A stretch of DNA of 45,705 nt from Spirochaetota bacterium (GTDB lineage: Bacteria; Spirochaetota; Spirochaetia; Sphaerochaetales; Sphaerochaetaceae), in assembly GCA_918298275.1 (NCBI GenBank), contig CAKJZO010000051.1, forward strand, positions 1 through 45,705. Direction: 5' to 3'. Both the position numbers and the translations under genes were made by a program. The notes beneath the pieces were generated by a model. It saw only the letters and a program-made list of their open reading frames with translations. It did no database searches and had not been told where the DNA came from. The number at the start of each line of letters is the position of its first letter. The stretch's first letter is position 1. Positions 10,920-19,381 of this stretch are shown here, piece by piece.

Positions 10920-12481
10920 AGGTTCTTCTTCAGAGTGAGAATGTTCTGTCCGTCCTTGTATTCGTATGTGACATCGTCCATCATCTTCTTCGTCATGTAG
11001 ATTCCCAGTCCGCCGATGGGCCTGTCGGAAGCCTCTGCGTGCACATCGGGATCGACTTTTGCCAGCGGATTATACGGGACGCCGTGGTCGATGAAGGTTA
11101 TGGAAACGGAAGACGGATTGTCAGACAGCTCCACACGAACCTTTGCCTTGCCTGACAACGGGGCATATGCATAGCTGGCGATGTTCACGAAGATTTCCTC
11201 GACAGCCACTTCAATCTGCATGCAGACCTTCATCGGGCAGTCCGCGCGCTCCAGTTTCTCTGAAATGAACTGCTGGACATCGGCGAGCCTCTCCGTAGAG
11301 GCATCTGTCTCAAGCTCATCAAGGCTGAAGGTAAGGTTATCGGTATTATCGATGAGGCTGATGAGTTTCTGTTTCCAGAACGAGATTTCGGCCTTCCCTT
11401 CCGGAGTTTCCAGACCGCCTCGGCGGATATGGCGGCGAATCAGGCGCGTATAACCTATGATGCGGGCCTTGTCCTCGACTTCCCGGACCTTGGCCTCGCA
11501 TGTCGTATTCAGATAGGCCTTCAGAACCCTGTGCCAGAACTCAGTGCTGGTTTCGTAGTCAAATCCCATGAAGTGCAGAACATGCACGTGGTCATATTCG
11601 GAGAATCCTATGAATGCATTGAACATCGAGGCGAGCTCGAAAACCGGATTTCCTACGGCCAGCGTGTCCATGTCAATGATAAGGACTTCATCGCCCTGGA
11701 GAACGACATTCTTCGTGTGGTAGTCGCCATGAATCATGTGATTGTCTTTGGGTACGGCTTGTACGAGATCCATCAGTTTCATCCATTCCTTGTTAGGCAG
11801 ATAATCCTGCAGGAACTGAACCCAGGAAATCGCAGTCTCCTTCATGTCCGGAAGCTTCCCTTCCGGGACCTCCGTATCATGTACCTTCCGAAGAAGTTTG
11901 ACGAACTCATCGACACACCAGTCCATCTTCTCAGGCTCGGATGCCAGTATCTGGGAGAACGATCTGGCATTGAGCAGCTCGAAAACCGAACCGAAACTAT
12001 CGCCTACTTTGACGACATCATATGAAATTGCAGTCGGAAGGCCCAGAATCAGGGCAAGTTTTGCAACTTCTCGCTCATGCTTGATGTCTTCAAGAGCATC
12101 CGGATTCTTATAGACCTTGACTACGTTGTCCTGGTCTATGCGGTAGATTCTTCCGTTGGCTCCGCGACCGATTTCCTCGCAGCCTTCGATCGAAACTTCC
12201 CTGTAGGCTCTCTGGACATCCATCATCTCCGTGAAACCTGTCATATCGAAGATGTCATAGACCTCCTGGCTGACATTGACGATGCTGATGTCAGGATATG
12301 TCTTGCGGATTCTGAGAAGGACTCTCAGTCCTGCCGAGGAAATATACTCAAGATCCTTGGCATCGAATTCGATGGCAACCGAATCCTTCCCTGCAAGGGT
12401 CTCGAGAAGATCTTTCTCAAGCTGAGGAGCATTGTTGGAATCAATTCTTCCGGAAAGCTTAATCTTCTCTTTTTCACTCAT
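10916..12481 (-). CDS. Three-domain fusion: STAS - TIGR02172-like kinase - HATPase (anti-sigma kinase type)
   Basis: About 521 residues; the ATG at 12481 is better spaced from GGGGG than the one at 12487. (1) STAS anti-sigma-antagonist domain, about 3-95, with the phosphorylatable YISSAGLR. (2) Choline/aminoglycoside-kinase-like fold, about 104-360, with GRGANGRIY loop, VVKVYK lysine, catalytic HGDYHTKN and IDMDT; it resembles the TIGR02172 family. (3) RsbW/SpoIIAB-type HATPase, about 400-521, with N-box Glu/Asn (VEEIFVNI), DHG and GGLGIYM. All three sets of motifs look intact. Antagonist and kinase on one chain is unusual. It lies between the PP2C gene and the PHP gene. Confidence 0.9.
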   Translation of the reverse strand: MSEKEKIKLSGRIDSNNAPQLEKDLLETLAGKDSVAIEFDAKDLEYISSAGLRVLLRIRKTYPDISIVNVSQEVYDIFDMTGFTEMMDVQRAYREVSIEGCEEIGRGANGRIYRIDQDNVVKVYKNPDALEDIKHEREVAKLALILGLPTAISYDVVKVGDSFGSVFELLNARSFSQILASEPEKMDWCVDEFVKLLRKVHDTEVPEGKLPDMKETAISWVQFLQDYLPNKEWMKLMDLVQAVPKDNHMIHGDYHTKNVVLQGDEVLIIDMDTLAVGNPVFELASMFNAFIGFSEYDHVHVLHFMGFDYETSTEFWHRVLKAYLNTTCEAKVREVEDKARIIGYTRLIRRHIRRGGLETPEGKAEISFWKQKLISLIDNTDNLTFSLDELETDASTERLADVQQFISEKLERADCPMKVCMQIEVAVEEIFVNIASYAYAPLSGKAKVRVELSDNPSSVSITFIDHGVPYNPLAKVDPDVHAEASDRPIGGLGIYMTKKMMDDVTYEYKDGQNILTLKKNL

Positions 12482-12496
12482 TTTCATTTCCCCCTT

Positions 12497-14119
12497 TCAA
12501 CCTTTGTATTCCATGCAGAGCATGGTAAGGTCGTCGAACTGCTGTGCATCTTTCACGAAGGCATCGACAGCGCTACGGACATTCCCGAGCATCTTCTCCG
12601 GATTAGCATCAGGTTCGAAATTCAATGCAGAAAGCATCCTATCCACTCCGAACATATTGTTGTCCGCGTCCGTTGCCTCGGGAACGCCATCGGTATAGAC
12701 GAATATCTTGTCGCCCGGTGAAAGCTGTATTTCATAATCCGTGTATCTGACACCTTCCATGCCTCCGACGACGAATCCGTGCTTGTCCTTGTAGAGCTCG
12801 AAACCGCCGCCTGCATGCATTATCGCCGGGTATTCATGGCCGGCATTGGAAGCAACAAGCTTTCCGGTGGAGAGCTGCAGGATGCCCAGCCATATGGTAA
12901 CGAACATATCGAGCTTGTTGCTTTCGCAAATCTTGTCGTTCACGAATTCCAGAATCTGAGCAGGATTTCCTCCGGTCTGGGTTCTTACGCTTGCAAGTAT
13001 GTTGGAAACCATCATGAACAATGCAGCCGGGACTCCCTTGCCGGAGACGTCCCCTATAACCATTGCCAGATGATCATTATCGACCAGGAAGAAGTTGTAG
13101 AAATCCCCTCCGACTTCCTTGGCAGGATCCATGCTGGCAAAGATATCGAAATCGGTTCTGTCAGGGAACGCCGGGAATGTATTCGGGATGGAACCTGTCT
13201 GGATGTCACTGGCAAGGGCCAGCTCCGTACCTATCCTCTCTTTCTCGGCGGTGATGACAGTCAGATTCTCCATGTAGCTCACCATGTCCGTTTCCATGGT
13301 GTCTATCGATTTTGCCAGATTCGCCAGCTCCTCGAAACTGCTGATATCGCCCAGTTCCTCACCCTTCTTGTTCTCCCGTGCAAAACGGGTGGCCTCAAAG
13401 GAGACCTTTCTGATGGGACCGATGAGCTGCTTCTTCATGAAGAAGACAGCAAAGGCGGATGCAAGAAACACCAGTACAATCGTGCTTATGACAATTGTGA
13501 TGAGATAAGGAATCCTGGCCTTGTAGATTTCATTAATTGGCCTCTGAATGCAGAGCAGACCTGCAACATCATCATTGGAATCCATGATCGGAACCAGTGT
13601 GGTTATGTGCCAGTTGTTTCCGTCCTTGGTATTGATCCTGTAGATTGTCCCGTAGGGTGCCTGCTTGTTGTAGAGTTTGATGTACTCCTGCCTGTAATCC
13701 TCATTGGTCGTCTGTCTGCGGTGACCGAGCTCCCATGGTACATAGGAAGTGTTGTCAACCTCGTTGTTAACGCAATTGAAGATGGAGAAGAAATAGTCGA
13801 AACCATTCTGCTCCACCATGATTACGTATACGATGGAAACAGCCATCCTCTTGCAGTAATTCTCGAGGTATCGTTTTGTCCTCTGATACTCCTCCATCTC
13901 CAACCCCGTCAGATAATCGAAGAGATGGTCGCCGTTTACAAGCGAGGTTGCGGTATCCGCCATATGGTATGTGGTAGTCGAGTACTCCTTCTTGAAGGAA
14001 TTCGTGAAGCTGACAAAGCCGATGGCTCCCACAACGAAGGCAAATAGAGTGATGACCAATACGATGCCTCCGATGATGTTGAAGGCCATATTGGAGCGGA
14101 GTTTCCTGCCGATGCTCAT
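12497..14119 (-). CDS. Membrane-anchored PP2C/SpoIIE-type serine phosphatase (RsbU-like) with HAMP
   Basis: 540 residues. TM1 at about 14-38, an extracytoplasmic sensor region of about 160 residues, TM2 at about 203-227, HAMP linker at about 228-285, a short helical linker, then the PP2C domain at about 310-540. Metal-binding motifs are EVGGDFYNFF (Asp339), GDVSGKGVPAALFM (Asp357) and VYTDGVPEA. In partner-switching systems this class removes phosphate from STAS antagonists in response to a signal. The two flanking genes both encode STAS domains, giving clear substrate candidates. It lies three bases after the STAS gene. Confidence 0.92.
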   Translation of the reverse strand: MSIGRKLRSNMAFNIIGGIVLVITLFAFVVGAIGFVSFTNSFKKEYSTTTYHMADTATSLVNGDHLFDYLTGLEMEEYQRTKRYLENYCKRMAVSIVYVIMVEQNGFDYFFSIFNCVNNEVDNTSYVPWELGHRRQTTNEDYRQEYIKLYNKQAPYGTIYRINTKDGNNWHITTLVPIMDSNDDVAGLLCIQRPINEIYKARIPYLITIVISTIVLVFLASAFAVFFMKKQLIGPIRKVSFEATRFARENKKGEELGDISSFEELANLAKSIDTMETDMVSYMENLTVITAEKERIGTELALASDIQTGSIPNTFPAFPDRTDFDIFASMDPAKEVGGDFYNFFLVDNDHLAMVIGDVSGKGVPAALFMMVSNILASVRTQTGGNPAQILEFVNDKICESNKLDMFVTIWLGILQLSTGKLVASNAGHEYPAIMHAGGGFELYKDKHGFVVGGMEGVRYTDYEIQLSPGDKIFVYTDGVPEATDADNNMFGVDRMLSALNFEPDANPEKMLGNVRSAVDAFVKDAQQFDDLTMLCMEYKG

Positions 14120-14122
14120 TGT

Positions 14123-14422
14123 TTACTCTATGGTCAGTATGTCACTGAAACCGGTGACTTCGAAGATTTCCTTTACGGTTTCATTCAGGTTGCAGACCTT
14201 CATCTCGCCCTTTCCCGTCATGAGTTTCTGTGCTGCGAGAATCACGCGCAATCCTGCAGAGGAAATGTATTCGAGGTTTCCGAAATCGAAAGTCAGGCTC
14301 TTAACGCCTTCAATGGACTCCTGCAGAGATTTCTCCAGCTCTGGAGCCGTTATGGTATCAAGTCTTCCTTCAAGGCAGAAAACGGCTTTCCCGTTATCGA
14401 TGTTTTTGTTTATGCTGAGCAT
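14123..14422 (-). CDS. STAS-domain anti-sigma-factor antagonist
   Basis: 99 residues, a single STAS domain as in SpoIIAA/RsbV. It contains LEGRLDTITAPELE near the N-terminus and LEYISSAGLRVILAAQ with the phosphorylatable Ser. The sequence around that Ser is nearly the same as in the STAS domain of the fusion protein two genes downstream, so both may be handled by the same kinase and phosphatase. Tight spacing to PP2C (3 bases) and to the HAD gene (9 bases) supports one operon. The output target is not in the window. Confidence 0.93.
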   Translation of the reverse strand: MLSINKNIDNGKAVFCLEGRLDTITAPELEKSLQESIEGVKSLTFDFGNLEYISSAGLRVILAAQKLMTGKGEMKVCNLNETVKEIFEVTGFSDILTIE

Positions 14423-14431
14423 AATCTCCCC

Positions 14432-15514
14432 TTACTTGTTATATGTCACACCCTCACCGTAGATGGTGGTCCAGTCATTCTTCATCGAGATCGGCACCCA
14501 GCCGCTGGATGCACAAAGGTCATACATGTCATTGGCTTTCTGGATATTGCCGTGCTCGCGCTCGGTATCATCGCAGCAGAGCATGAATGCCAGGCTGCGG
14601 TACGGATTGTTGGTAATCACGTAATTGGCCATTGCAGAATCTCCGGTGCTGTTGCCGAAGGACAGAACCGGCTGCTGGCCGATTTCCTGGACAATCACTG
14701 AAACCTTGTTCATCTTCAGTGTCTTGATGATGAATTCGCCGGCCGTGATGACCTCATCGTCACTCTGGAACGTATACTTGAGTCCGTCCTCGTCGCCCTG
14801 GTGTGTTGCCATCGTTCTCTCATCTGAACCGATGATCTGGCGCGGAGGCAGCTCCAGCGGGGAATTGTTGATGGCAGCCCTGACGATGAATCTGTCCGTT
14901 CCGCTGACTACGTAGACCAAGAAGTCATTGGCCTTGAGGTACTCGATGATCTCGAGCATCGGCTGATAGAATCCGTCACCGCGGTTCATGCCTGTGTAAT
15001 GAGGCATCGGAAGCTTCTTGAATTCCTGGATGTAGGCATCGAACTGCTCCGGCGTAAAACCCTTGAATGCAGTTGATACGGCAACGCCATGGTCGATATC
15101 CAGGCCTCCTACGGGAGATGATTCCTGACTGAGAGTCACGATCTTGTTGGCTACTTCCTTCTCGAAATCGCTTGCACGGTCCTTGTACTGGGGATCCTCC
15201 AGGACGCGGTAGGCAAGAAGCAGATGATCAAAGTAATCAAGATCGGTTTCACAGAACAGGGTTCCGTCGAAATCGAATACCGCAATGCGGTTCTCCACAG
15301 GGATATAATCCGGTCCGCCCTCCTGGGTAATTGCCTTCATGAAATCCACCAGCTGGTTTCGTGCATACGAATCATCGTACCAGGACTTCAGCGTGGACTC
15401 ATCGGCCTTGGCAACCTTTGCGGCATAAACCTTGTAATCCTCGGCAAAACCATTTGCAAAGGCAAATCCCAATGCAAGAACCAGAACCAAAACGACAAGC
15501 AGCCTTTTTTTCAT
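14432..15514 (-). CDS. Exported HAD-superfamily phosphatase
   Basis: 360 residues. Residues 1-21 form a signal peptide (two basic residues, a hydrophobic run, then ALGFAFANG), predicting export to the periplasm; there is no lipobox Cys. HAD motif I is VFDFDGTLF (nucleophile Asp81 and acid/base Asp83), motif II is VVSGTD and the C-terminal metal site is in FGNSTGDSAM. The substrate is unknown; phosphoserine phosphatase-like annotation is common for this group. It is first in the partner-switching operon and has its own promoter-like sequence, so it may act on the external signal or the envelope. Confidence 0.85.
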   Translation of the reverse strand: MKKRLLVVLVLVLALGFAFANGFAEDYKVYAAKVAKADESTLKSWYDDSYARNQLVDFMKAITQEGGPDYIPVENRIAVFDFDGTLFCETDLDYFDHLLLAYRVLEDPQYKDRASDFEKEVANKIVTLSQESSPVGGLDIDHGVAVSTAFKGFTPEQFDAYIQEFKKLPMPHYTGMNRGDGFYQPMLEIIEYLKANDFLVYVVSGTDRFIVRAAINNSPLELPPRQIIGSDERTMATHQGDEDGLKYTFQSDDEVITAGEFIIKTLKMNKVSVIVQEIGQQPVLSFGNSTGDSAMANYVITNNPYRSLAFMLCCDDTEREHGNIQKANDMYDLCASSGWVPISMKNDWTTIYGEGVTYNK

Positions 15515-15553
15515 GATGACCTTCCTGATAAGACAATAATGATATCGGATTTA

Positions 15554-15583
15554 ATATTATTATGAAGGCTTGATTTCAATCAA
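15554..15583 (-). promoter_or_regulatory. Possible promoter of the HAD-STAS-PP2C operon
   Basis: On the minus strand, TTGATT (15583-15578), an 18-base spacer and TAATAT (15559-15554), about 40 bases before the HAD start, which has AGGAAGG upstream. The -35 lies within a short palindrome, TTGATT-TC-AATCAA. Confidence 0.4.
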
Positions 15584-15628
15584 CTTTTTTTAAGAGAAAA
15601 CAGTGCCGATGCGTCTTGCTGTCCCGGG

Positions 15629-16294
15629 TCATACGACCAAGTGCCCGGCATCATTGAACCGCTCCAGGGCAGGCAGGGTGCAGTTTCCCTTGCCCTTCTC
15701 CAGCCTCAGGATCGAGATGCTTGTGAACTCCATATGGAAGAATGCACACACATGGGCAAAGGAGAGATTGAGCATATGGCTCATGGCAACCGAGGATGAA
15801 CCGCCATGGCTGAAGATTGCCACAGTCCGATGCTCCTGCTCTTCAACAGTATGGCGATAATAATAGCCTTCTCTGATATAACCATAACCTGCAAGCCACT
15901 GGTCAAAGTTTTTTTCAACGTAATCAACGGAATTCAGGATACTGTTTGTTTTAAAATAAGAGAGTTCTCTCCAGTCCGGCCTACTTGGATCCAGCCCGAG
16001 TCTGGCCATCTCGTCCATGATATCCCACGGATTTCCTTCGGCAAAAAGCGGCTGTCCGTCAGTACTGTTCCAGTCCACTTCGTGCATGAACTCCAGGGTG
16101 TTCAGGGGCTTGTTCAGGATTTCTGCGACAGGTGCGGCAGTCTCGCGGGCCCTGCCCATGGGAGAAACCCACAGTTCATCGATCTTCGCGTTCTTGAGTC
16201 TTTGAGCCAGAAGCTGTGCCTGGGTCTTGCCCCTTTCGGTCAGACAGTCAAGCTCGTAATTGGGTTCGCCGTGTCTTATAAACAGAAGCCTCAT
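15629..16294 (-). CDS. Histidine phosphatase family (phosphoglycerate mutase-like) protein
   Basis: 221 residues. The catalytic RHGEPN with phospho-accepting His is at residues 7-12, followed by LTERGKTQAQLLAQRL, VSPMGRARETA and the second catalytic His in FSHGGSSS. This is the branch-1 histidine phosphatase fold used by cofactor-dependent mutases and broad phosphatases. The LTERG context without mutase hallmarks favours a phosphatase. It has its own promoter and a 12-bp palindrome upstream, although it lies only 78 bases after rlmD in the same direction. Confidence 0.85.
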   Translation of the reverse strand: MRLLFIRHGEPNYELDCLTERGKTQAQLLAQRLKNAKIDELWVSPMGRARETAAPVAEILNKPLNTLEFMHEVDWNSTDGQPLFAEGNPWDIMDEMARLGLDPSRPDWRELSYFKTNSILNSVDYVEKNFDQWLAGYGYIREGYYYRHTVEEQEHRTVAIFSHGGSSSVAMSHMLNLSFAHVCAFFHMEFTSISILRLEKGKGNCTLPALERFNDAGHLVV

Positions 16295-16312
16295 CTTTCA
16301 ATCCCTATGAAG

Positions 16313-16341
16313 ATGATACATTCGTTATGCTTTTATTTCAA
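16313..16341 (-). promoter_or_regulatory. Promoter of the histidine phosphatase gene
   Basis: On the minus strand, TTGAAA (16341-16336), a 17-base spacer and TATCAT (16318-16313). The start codon is 18 bases after the -10, leaving a short leader with AGGGAT. Confidence 0.55.
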
Positions 16342-16342
16342 G

Positions 16343-16354
16343 TTTAACGTTAAA
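16343..16354. promoter_or_regulatory. 12-bp perfect palindrome directly upstream of a -35
   Basis: TTTAACGTTAAA is fully self-complementary and sits one base upstream of the -35 of the histidine phosphatase promoter. Its position suggests an operator for a dimeric regulator. It could also occur by chance in AT-rich DNA. Confidence 0.4.
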
Positions 16355-16372
16355 GTTACTTGCTTCTTTCTT

Positions 16373-17524
16373 TTATCCGCGTGACAGAAGCACGACAGTT
16401 TCGATGTGGCTCGTCTGCGGGAAGAGGTCCACGGGCTGTGCTCCCACCATACGGTAAGGCCCCATCTTGGTAAGGTAGCGCAGGTCCCTTGCAAGGGTCT
16501 CGGGATTACAGGAAATGTAAATAACCGTTGAAGGAGCCAGTTTGATGACAGAGGCCAGAAAACGCTCATCGCTTCCGCTTCTGGGCGGATCCAGGAACAC
16601 CACGTCGGCGCTCTGCCCCTCCTTTGCCATCCGCTTGAGCTCTGCGCTGGCATCTCCGCAGATGAATTCCACATCGTGCAGATTGTTGATCTCTGCATTT
16701 GCCTTTGCATCATCCACGGCATCCGGATTCAGCTCTATCCCCTTAACCCTGCCTGCACCCCACGATGCGGCGATCAGGCCTATGGTTCCGGTTCCGCAGT
16801 ATGCATCGATTACGGATTCGTTTCCCTTGAAGCGGGCCATCCTCATGGCAATGGTATAGAGACGGGCCGCCTGATAGGCATTGACCTGATAGAAGCTTCT
16901 GGCAGAGATCCGGAAACGCAGATTGCAGAGCTCGTCCTCAATCCACCCTTCTCCGTACAGGGTTTTGAACGGTCCGTCGGAGAGGACCATGGAGGTCTTC
17001 TGGTTGTTCACATGAAGCAAAACCGTTTTCACGGAAGGATGCTTCTGAACCAGTGTGCGTATGAATGCGTCCTTGGGCTTGAAGGTCGGACTGCCCGAGA
17101 CAAGGACCACCAGTGTCTGGTCGGTTGCAACCGCACGGCGGATCAGGACATGGCGGATTGCGCCGAACCCCGAATCCTCGTCATACGGCGGGATGGAGAA
17201 GCTGCGCACCAGCTCGCGTATGGTCATCAGAACCGCATCCGCCTCCCTATCCTCGATCATGCAATCGCGTACGGGGATGAGCTTGTGTGTCCCTTCACGG
17301 TAGATTCCGCTGACGACCTCACCCCGGGAGTTGAGTCCGAAGACCGACTGGACCTTGTTGCGGTAGAAGAACGGATTCTCCATGCCCAGAATCGGTGCAA
17401 CGGGGCCGAACGGCAAGAGCAGGCTTTCCACATAGTCCTGCTTTCTCTCAAGCTGCTTGGAGTATTTGACTCCGTTGAGGGCACATCCGCCACACGCACC
17501 GGCCTTGGGACACTGCTTTGCCAT
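16373..17524 (-). CDS. rlmD: 23S rRNA (uracil-C5)-methyltransferase, RlmD/TrmA family
   Basis: 383 residues. The N-terminal cluster CPKAGACGGC with a later VRDCMIED Cys matches the [4Fe-4S] site of RlmD-type enzymes. The SAM domain has DAYCGTGTIGL and the catalytic segment has FLDPPRSG and ISCNPETLARDL with the nucleophilic Cys. There is no N-terminal TRAM domain, unlike E. coli RlmD, as in many shorter bacterial members, so the target uracil (1939 and/or 747) is not certain. The ATG follows the psuG stop by 2 bases, linking it to the nucleoside salvage operon. Confidence 0.85.
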   Translation of the reverse strand: MAKQCPKAGACGGCALNGVKYSKQLERKQDYVESLLLPFGPVAPILGMENPFFYRNKVQSVFGLNSRGEVVSGIYREGTHKLIPVRDCMIEDREADAVLMTIRELVRSFSIPPYDEDSGFGAIRHVLIRRAVATDQTLVVLVSGSPTFKPKDAFIRTLVQKHPSVKTVLLHVNNQKTSMVLSDGPFKTLYGEGWIEDELCNLRFRISARSFYQVNAYQAARLYTIAMRMARFKGNESVIDAYCGTGTIGLIAASWGAGRVKGIELNPDAVDDAKANAEINNLHDVEFICGDASAELKRMAKEGQSADVVFLDPPRSGSDERFLASVIKLAPSTVIYISCNPETLARDLRYLTKMGPYRMVGAQPVDLFPQTSHIETVVLLSRG

Positions 17525-17526
17525 GC

Positions 17527-18435
17527 TTACCTGATACCCTTTGCGATCTTTGCGGCAAGAGCGGCGTTGTTCAGCACCAGCTTGATGTTCGACTCAAGGC
17601 TGTCGCCTCCGGTGAGTTTCTGGACCTTGTCCAGCAGATAGGGAGTGGTTTCCTTTCCGTGGATTCCAAGTTTGTTCATCTCCGAGATTGCCTCGTCGAT
17701 GGCTGCGTTGATGCGCTTGGGATCCATGCTGTACTCTTCCGGAATCGGGTTGGCTACGATGAAACCGCCCTGGATGCCCAGTTCCCTCTTGGTGCTCCAG
17801 ATCCGTGCAAGCTCCTCCGGGCTGTCGGCCCTGAACGGAGCCTTGATCCCGCTCTTTCTGGTATAGAAAGCAGGAAGCTCGTCAGTCTGATAGCAGAAGA
17901 CGGGTACACCCTTGGTCTCCAGATACTCCATGGTGAGGTTCAGATCCAGGATAGCCTTGGCACCTGCACAGACAACCAGAACCGGAGTCTTTGTGAACTC
18001 ATCGAGATCTGCCGAGATATCCATCGTGGTCTCGGCGCCCCTGTGCACCCCGCCGATTCCTCCGGTGGCAAAGACCTGGATTCCGGCCATGGCTGCAATG
18101 ATCATGGTGGCTGCCACGGTGGTGGCTCCGTCCTCGCCCTTTGCGACGATCATGGGGATGTCCCTGCGGCTGGTCTTGGTGATGGCAAGGCCCTTCTTTC
18201 CGAAGTACTCGAGCTCCTCGGGAGTAAGACCCACCTTCAGGCGGCCCTTGATGATTGCGATTGTGGCGGGAACGGCTCCGTTCTCGCGGATCTTGTTCTC
18301 CACTGCCACAGCGGTCTGCACGTTCTTGGGATAGGGCATTCCGTGACTTATGATGGTGCTTTCAAGAGCAACGACGGGCTTATTGTTCTCCAGTGCCTCT
18401 TTGACTTCAGGTGAAAGGTCAAGATATCTGTTCAT
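17527..18435 (-). CDS. psuG: Pseudouridine-5'-phosphate glycosidase
   Basis: Reversibly cleaves the C-C glycosidic bond of pseudouridine 5'-phosphate to give uracil and ribose 5-phosphate. The 302 residues match the family over the full length: ALESTIISHGMPYPKN at the N-terminus, IGLTPEEL-like segment, TTVAATM, FATGGIGGVHRG, and the VVCAGAKAILD stretch with the catalytic Lys. AGAGGAG precedes the ATG. It overlaps the end of psuK by 17 bases, so the kinase and glycosidase are coupled. Confidence 0.95.
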   Translation of the reverse strand: MNRYLDLSPEVKEALENNKPVVALESTIISHGMPYPKNVQTAVAVENKIRENGAVPATIAIIKGRLKVGLTPEELEYFGKKGLAITKTSRRDIPMIVAKGEDGATTVAATMIIAAMAGIQVFATGGIGGVHRGAETTMDISADLDEFTKTPVLVVCAGAKAILDLNLTMEYLETKGVPVFCYQTDELPAFYTRKSGIKAPFRADSPEELARIWSTKRELGIQGGFIVANPIPEEYSMDPKRINAAIDEAISEMNKLGIHGKETTPYLLDKVQKLTGGDSLESNIKLVLNNAALAAKIAKGIR

Positions 18436-19381
18436 AGTACTCCTCTACTTTTTTCCTAACATTTTCGAAATTCAGCTCGGGGCTTACGGCCTCCATGCTC
18501 TCGGAATTGATTCCCGATGCAGCCTGGCCGTACCAGAGGGCATCCTCCATCGGATAGCCTTCGGACATTGCCCTGAGAAACGATGCCAGAAGCACATCCC
18601 CGCACCCGTTTGTGGAAACCACGTTCAGATTCGGAAATACCTTTGCATCCACTCCCCTGGTGCCGGTTCCGGAGACCTCGTAGCAGAAGGCCCCTTCCTT
18701 GCCGAGGGAGATTATCGCTCTTCTGAGCCCCTTGGAAACAAGCGCTCCCATCACGGTCTCAAGCCCTTCCGAATCGGGCTCGGCGCCTTCGACCTGCGCC
18801 ACTGCACATGCCTCGTTGAAATTGGCCTTGAGCAGGTAGAGATGCTCCAGAACCTCCGCCAACTTGGGGGCCTTGGTGGTGGAAACGCAGTCGGCAACAA
18901 GGCGTACATCCAGAGCACAGAGAGCTTCAATGGTCTTCTGTGGCAGATTGGTATCGAAAACGACATAGTCGGCACTGCACAGGCTGTCTCTGTATTCCTC
19001 TATCAGCTGCGGGTCCAGATTCTCGTTGATTCTCATGTCGTTGACGGCACAGACGAGACTTCCGTCCCCGTCCATGATGCAGCAATAGACTCCGGTGCGG
19101 TTCCCGGGGACAGGATAAGGCTTGTTGCAGAGCCTGATTCCTTTTTCCTGAAGAGATGCAGCCAGGAACCTGCCGTCCTCATCATCGGCAATGGCGGTAA
19201 CCAGGGACACATCGAAACCAAGGGCGTTCAGAGCGGCTGCTATGTTGCGCCCCACCCCGCCGGAGGCCTTCTCAACTGTTCCTATGTTGGAATCCGCAGC
19301 GATGACAGGATTGCTGCTGCGGGCAATTATGTCGACATTCGAGGCACCGACGACCCATACGGAGGTCTTTTCTTCCGTCAT
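18419..19381 (-). CDS. psuK: PfkB-family kinase, probable pseudouridine kinase
   Basis: The start is the ATG at 19381, preceded by CTGGAGG and overlapping the deoD stop as ATGA; a longer frame to 19549 lies within deoD and is rejected. About 320 residues with ribokinase/PfkB layout: N-terminal VWVVGASNVDI, the GGVGRNIAAAL glycine motif and the C-terminal anion-hole motif STNGCGDVLLASF (usually DTxGAGD). Placement against psuG gives the assignment: it would phosphorylate pseudouridine for PsuG. The Cys in the GAGD motif is a small deviation. Confidence 0.88.
   Translation of the reverse strand: MTEEKTSVWVVGASNVDIIARSSNPVIAADSNIGTVEKASGGVGRNIAAALNALGFDVSLVTAIADDEDGRFLAASLQEKGIRLCNKPYPVPGNRTGVYCCIMDGDGSLVCAVNDMRINENLDPQLIEEYRDSLCSADYVVFDTNLPQKTIEALCALDVRLVADCVSTTKAPKLAEVLEHLYLLKANFNEACAVAQVEGAEPDSEGLETVMGALVSKGLRRAIISLGKEGAFCYEVSGTGTRGVDAKVFPNLNVVSTNGCGDVLLASFLRAMSEGYPMEDALWYGQAASGINSESMEAVSPELNFENVRKKVEEYYEQIS

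Noticed and set aside
12779-14047. A 422-codon open frame on the plus strand
   Set aside because: It is antisense to the PP2C phosphatase, whose domains and catalytic motifs are clear; its own translation has no recognisable domain or ribosome site.
15571-15590. TTGATT-TC-AATCAA palindrome followed by Ts, looking like a plus-strand terminator
   Set aside because: No plus-strand gene ends before it; the sequence is better explained as part of the minus-strand promoter of the HAD operon.
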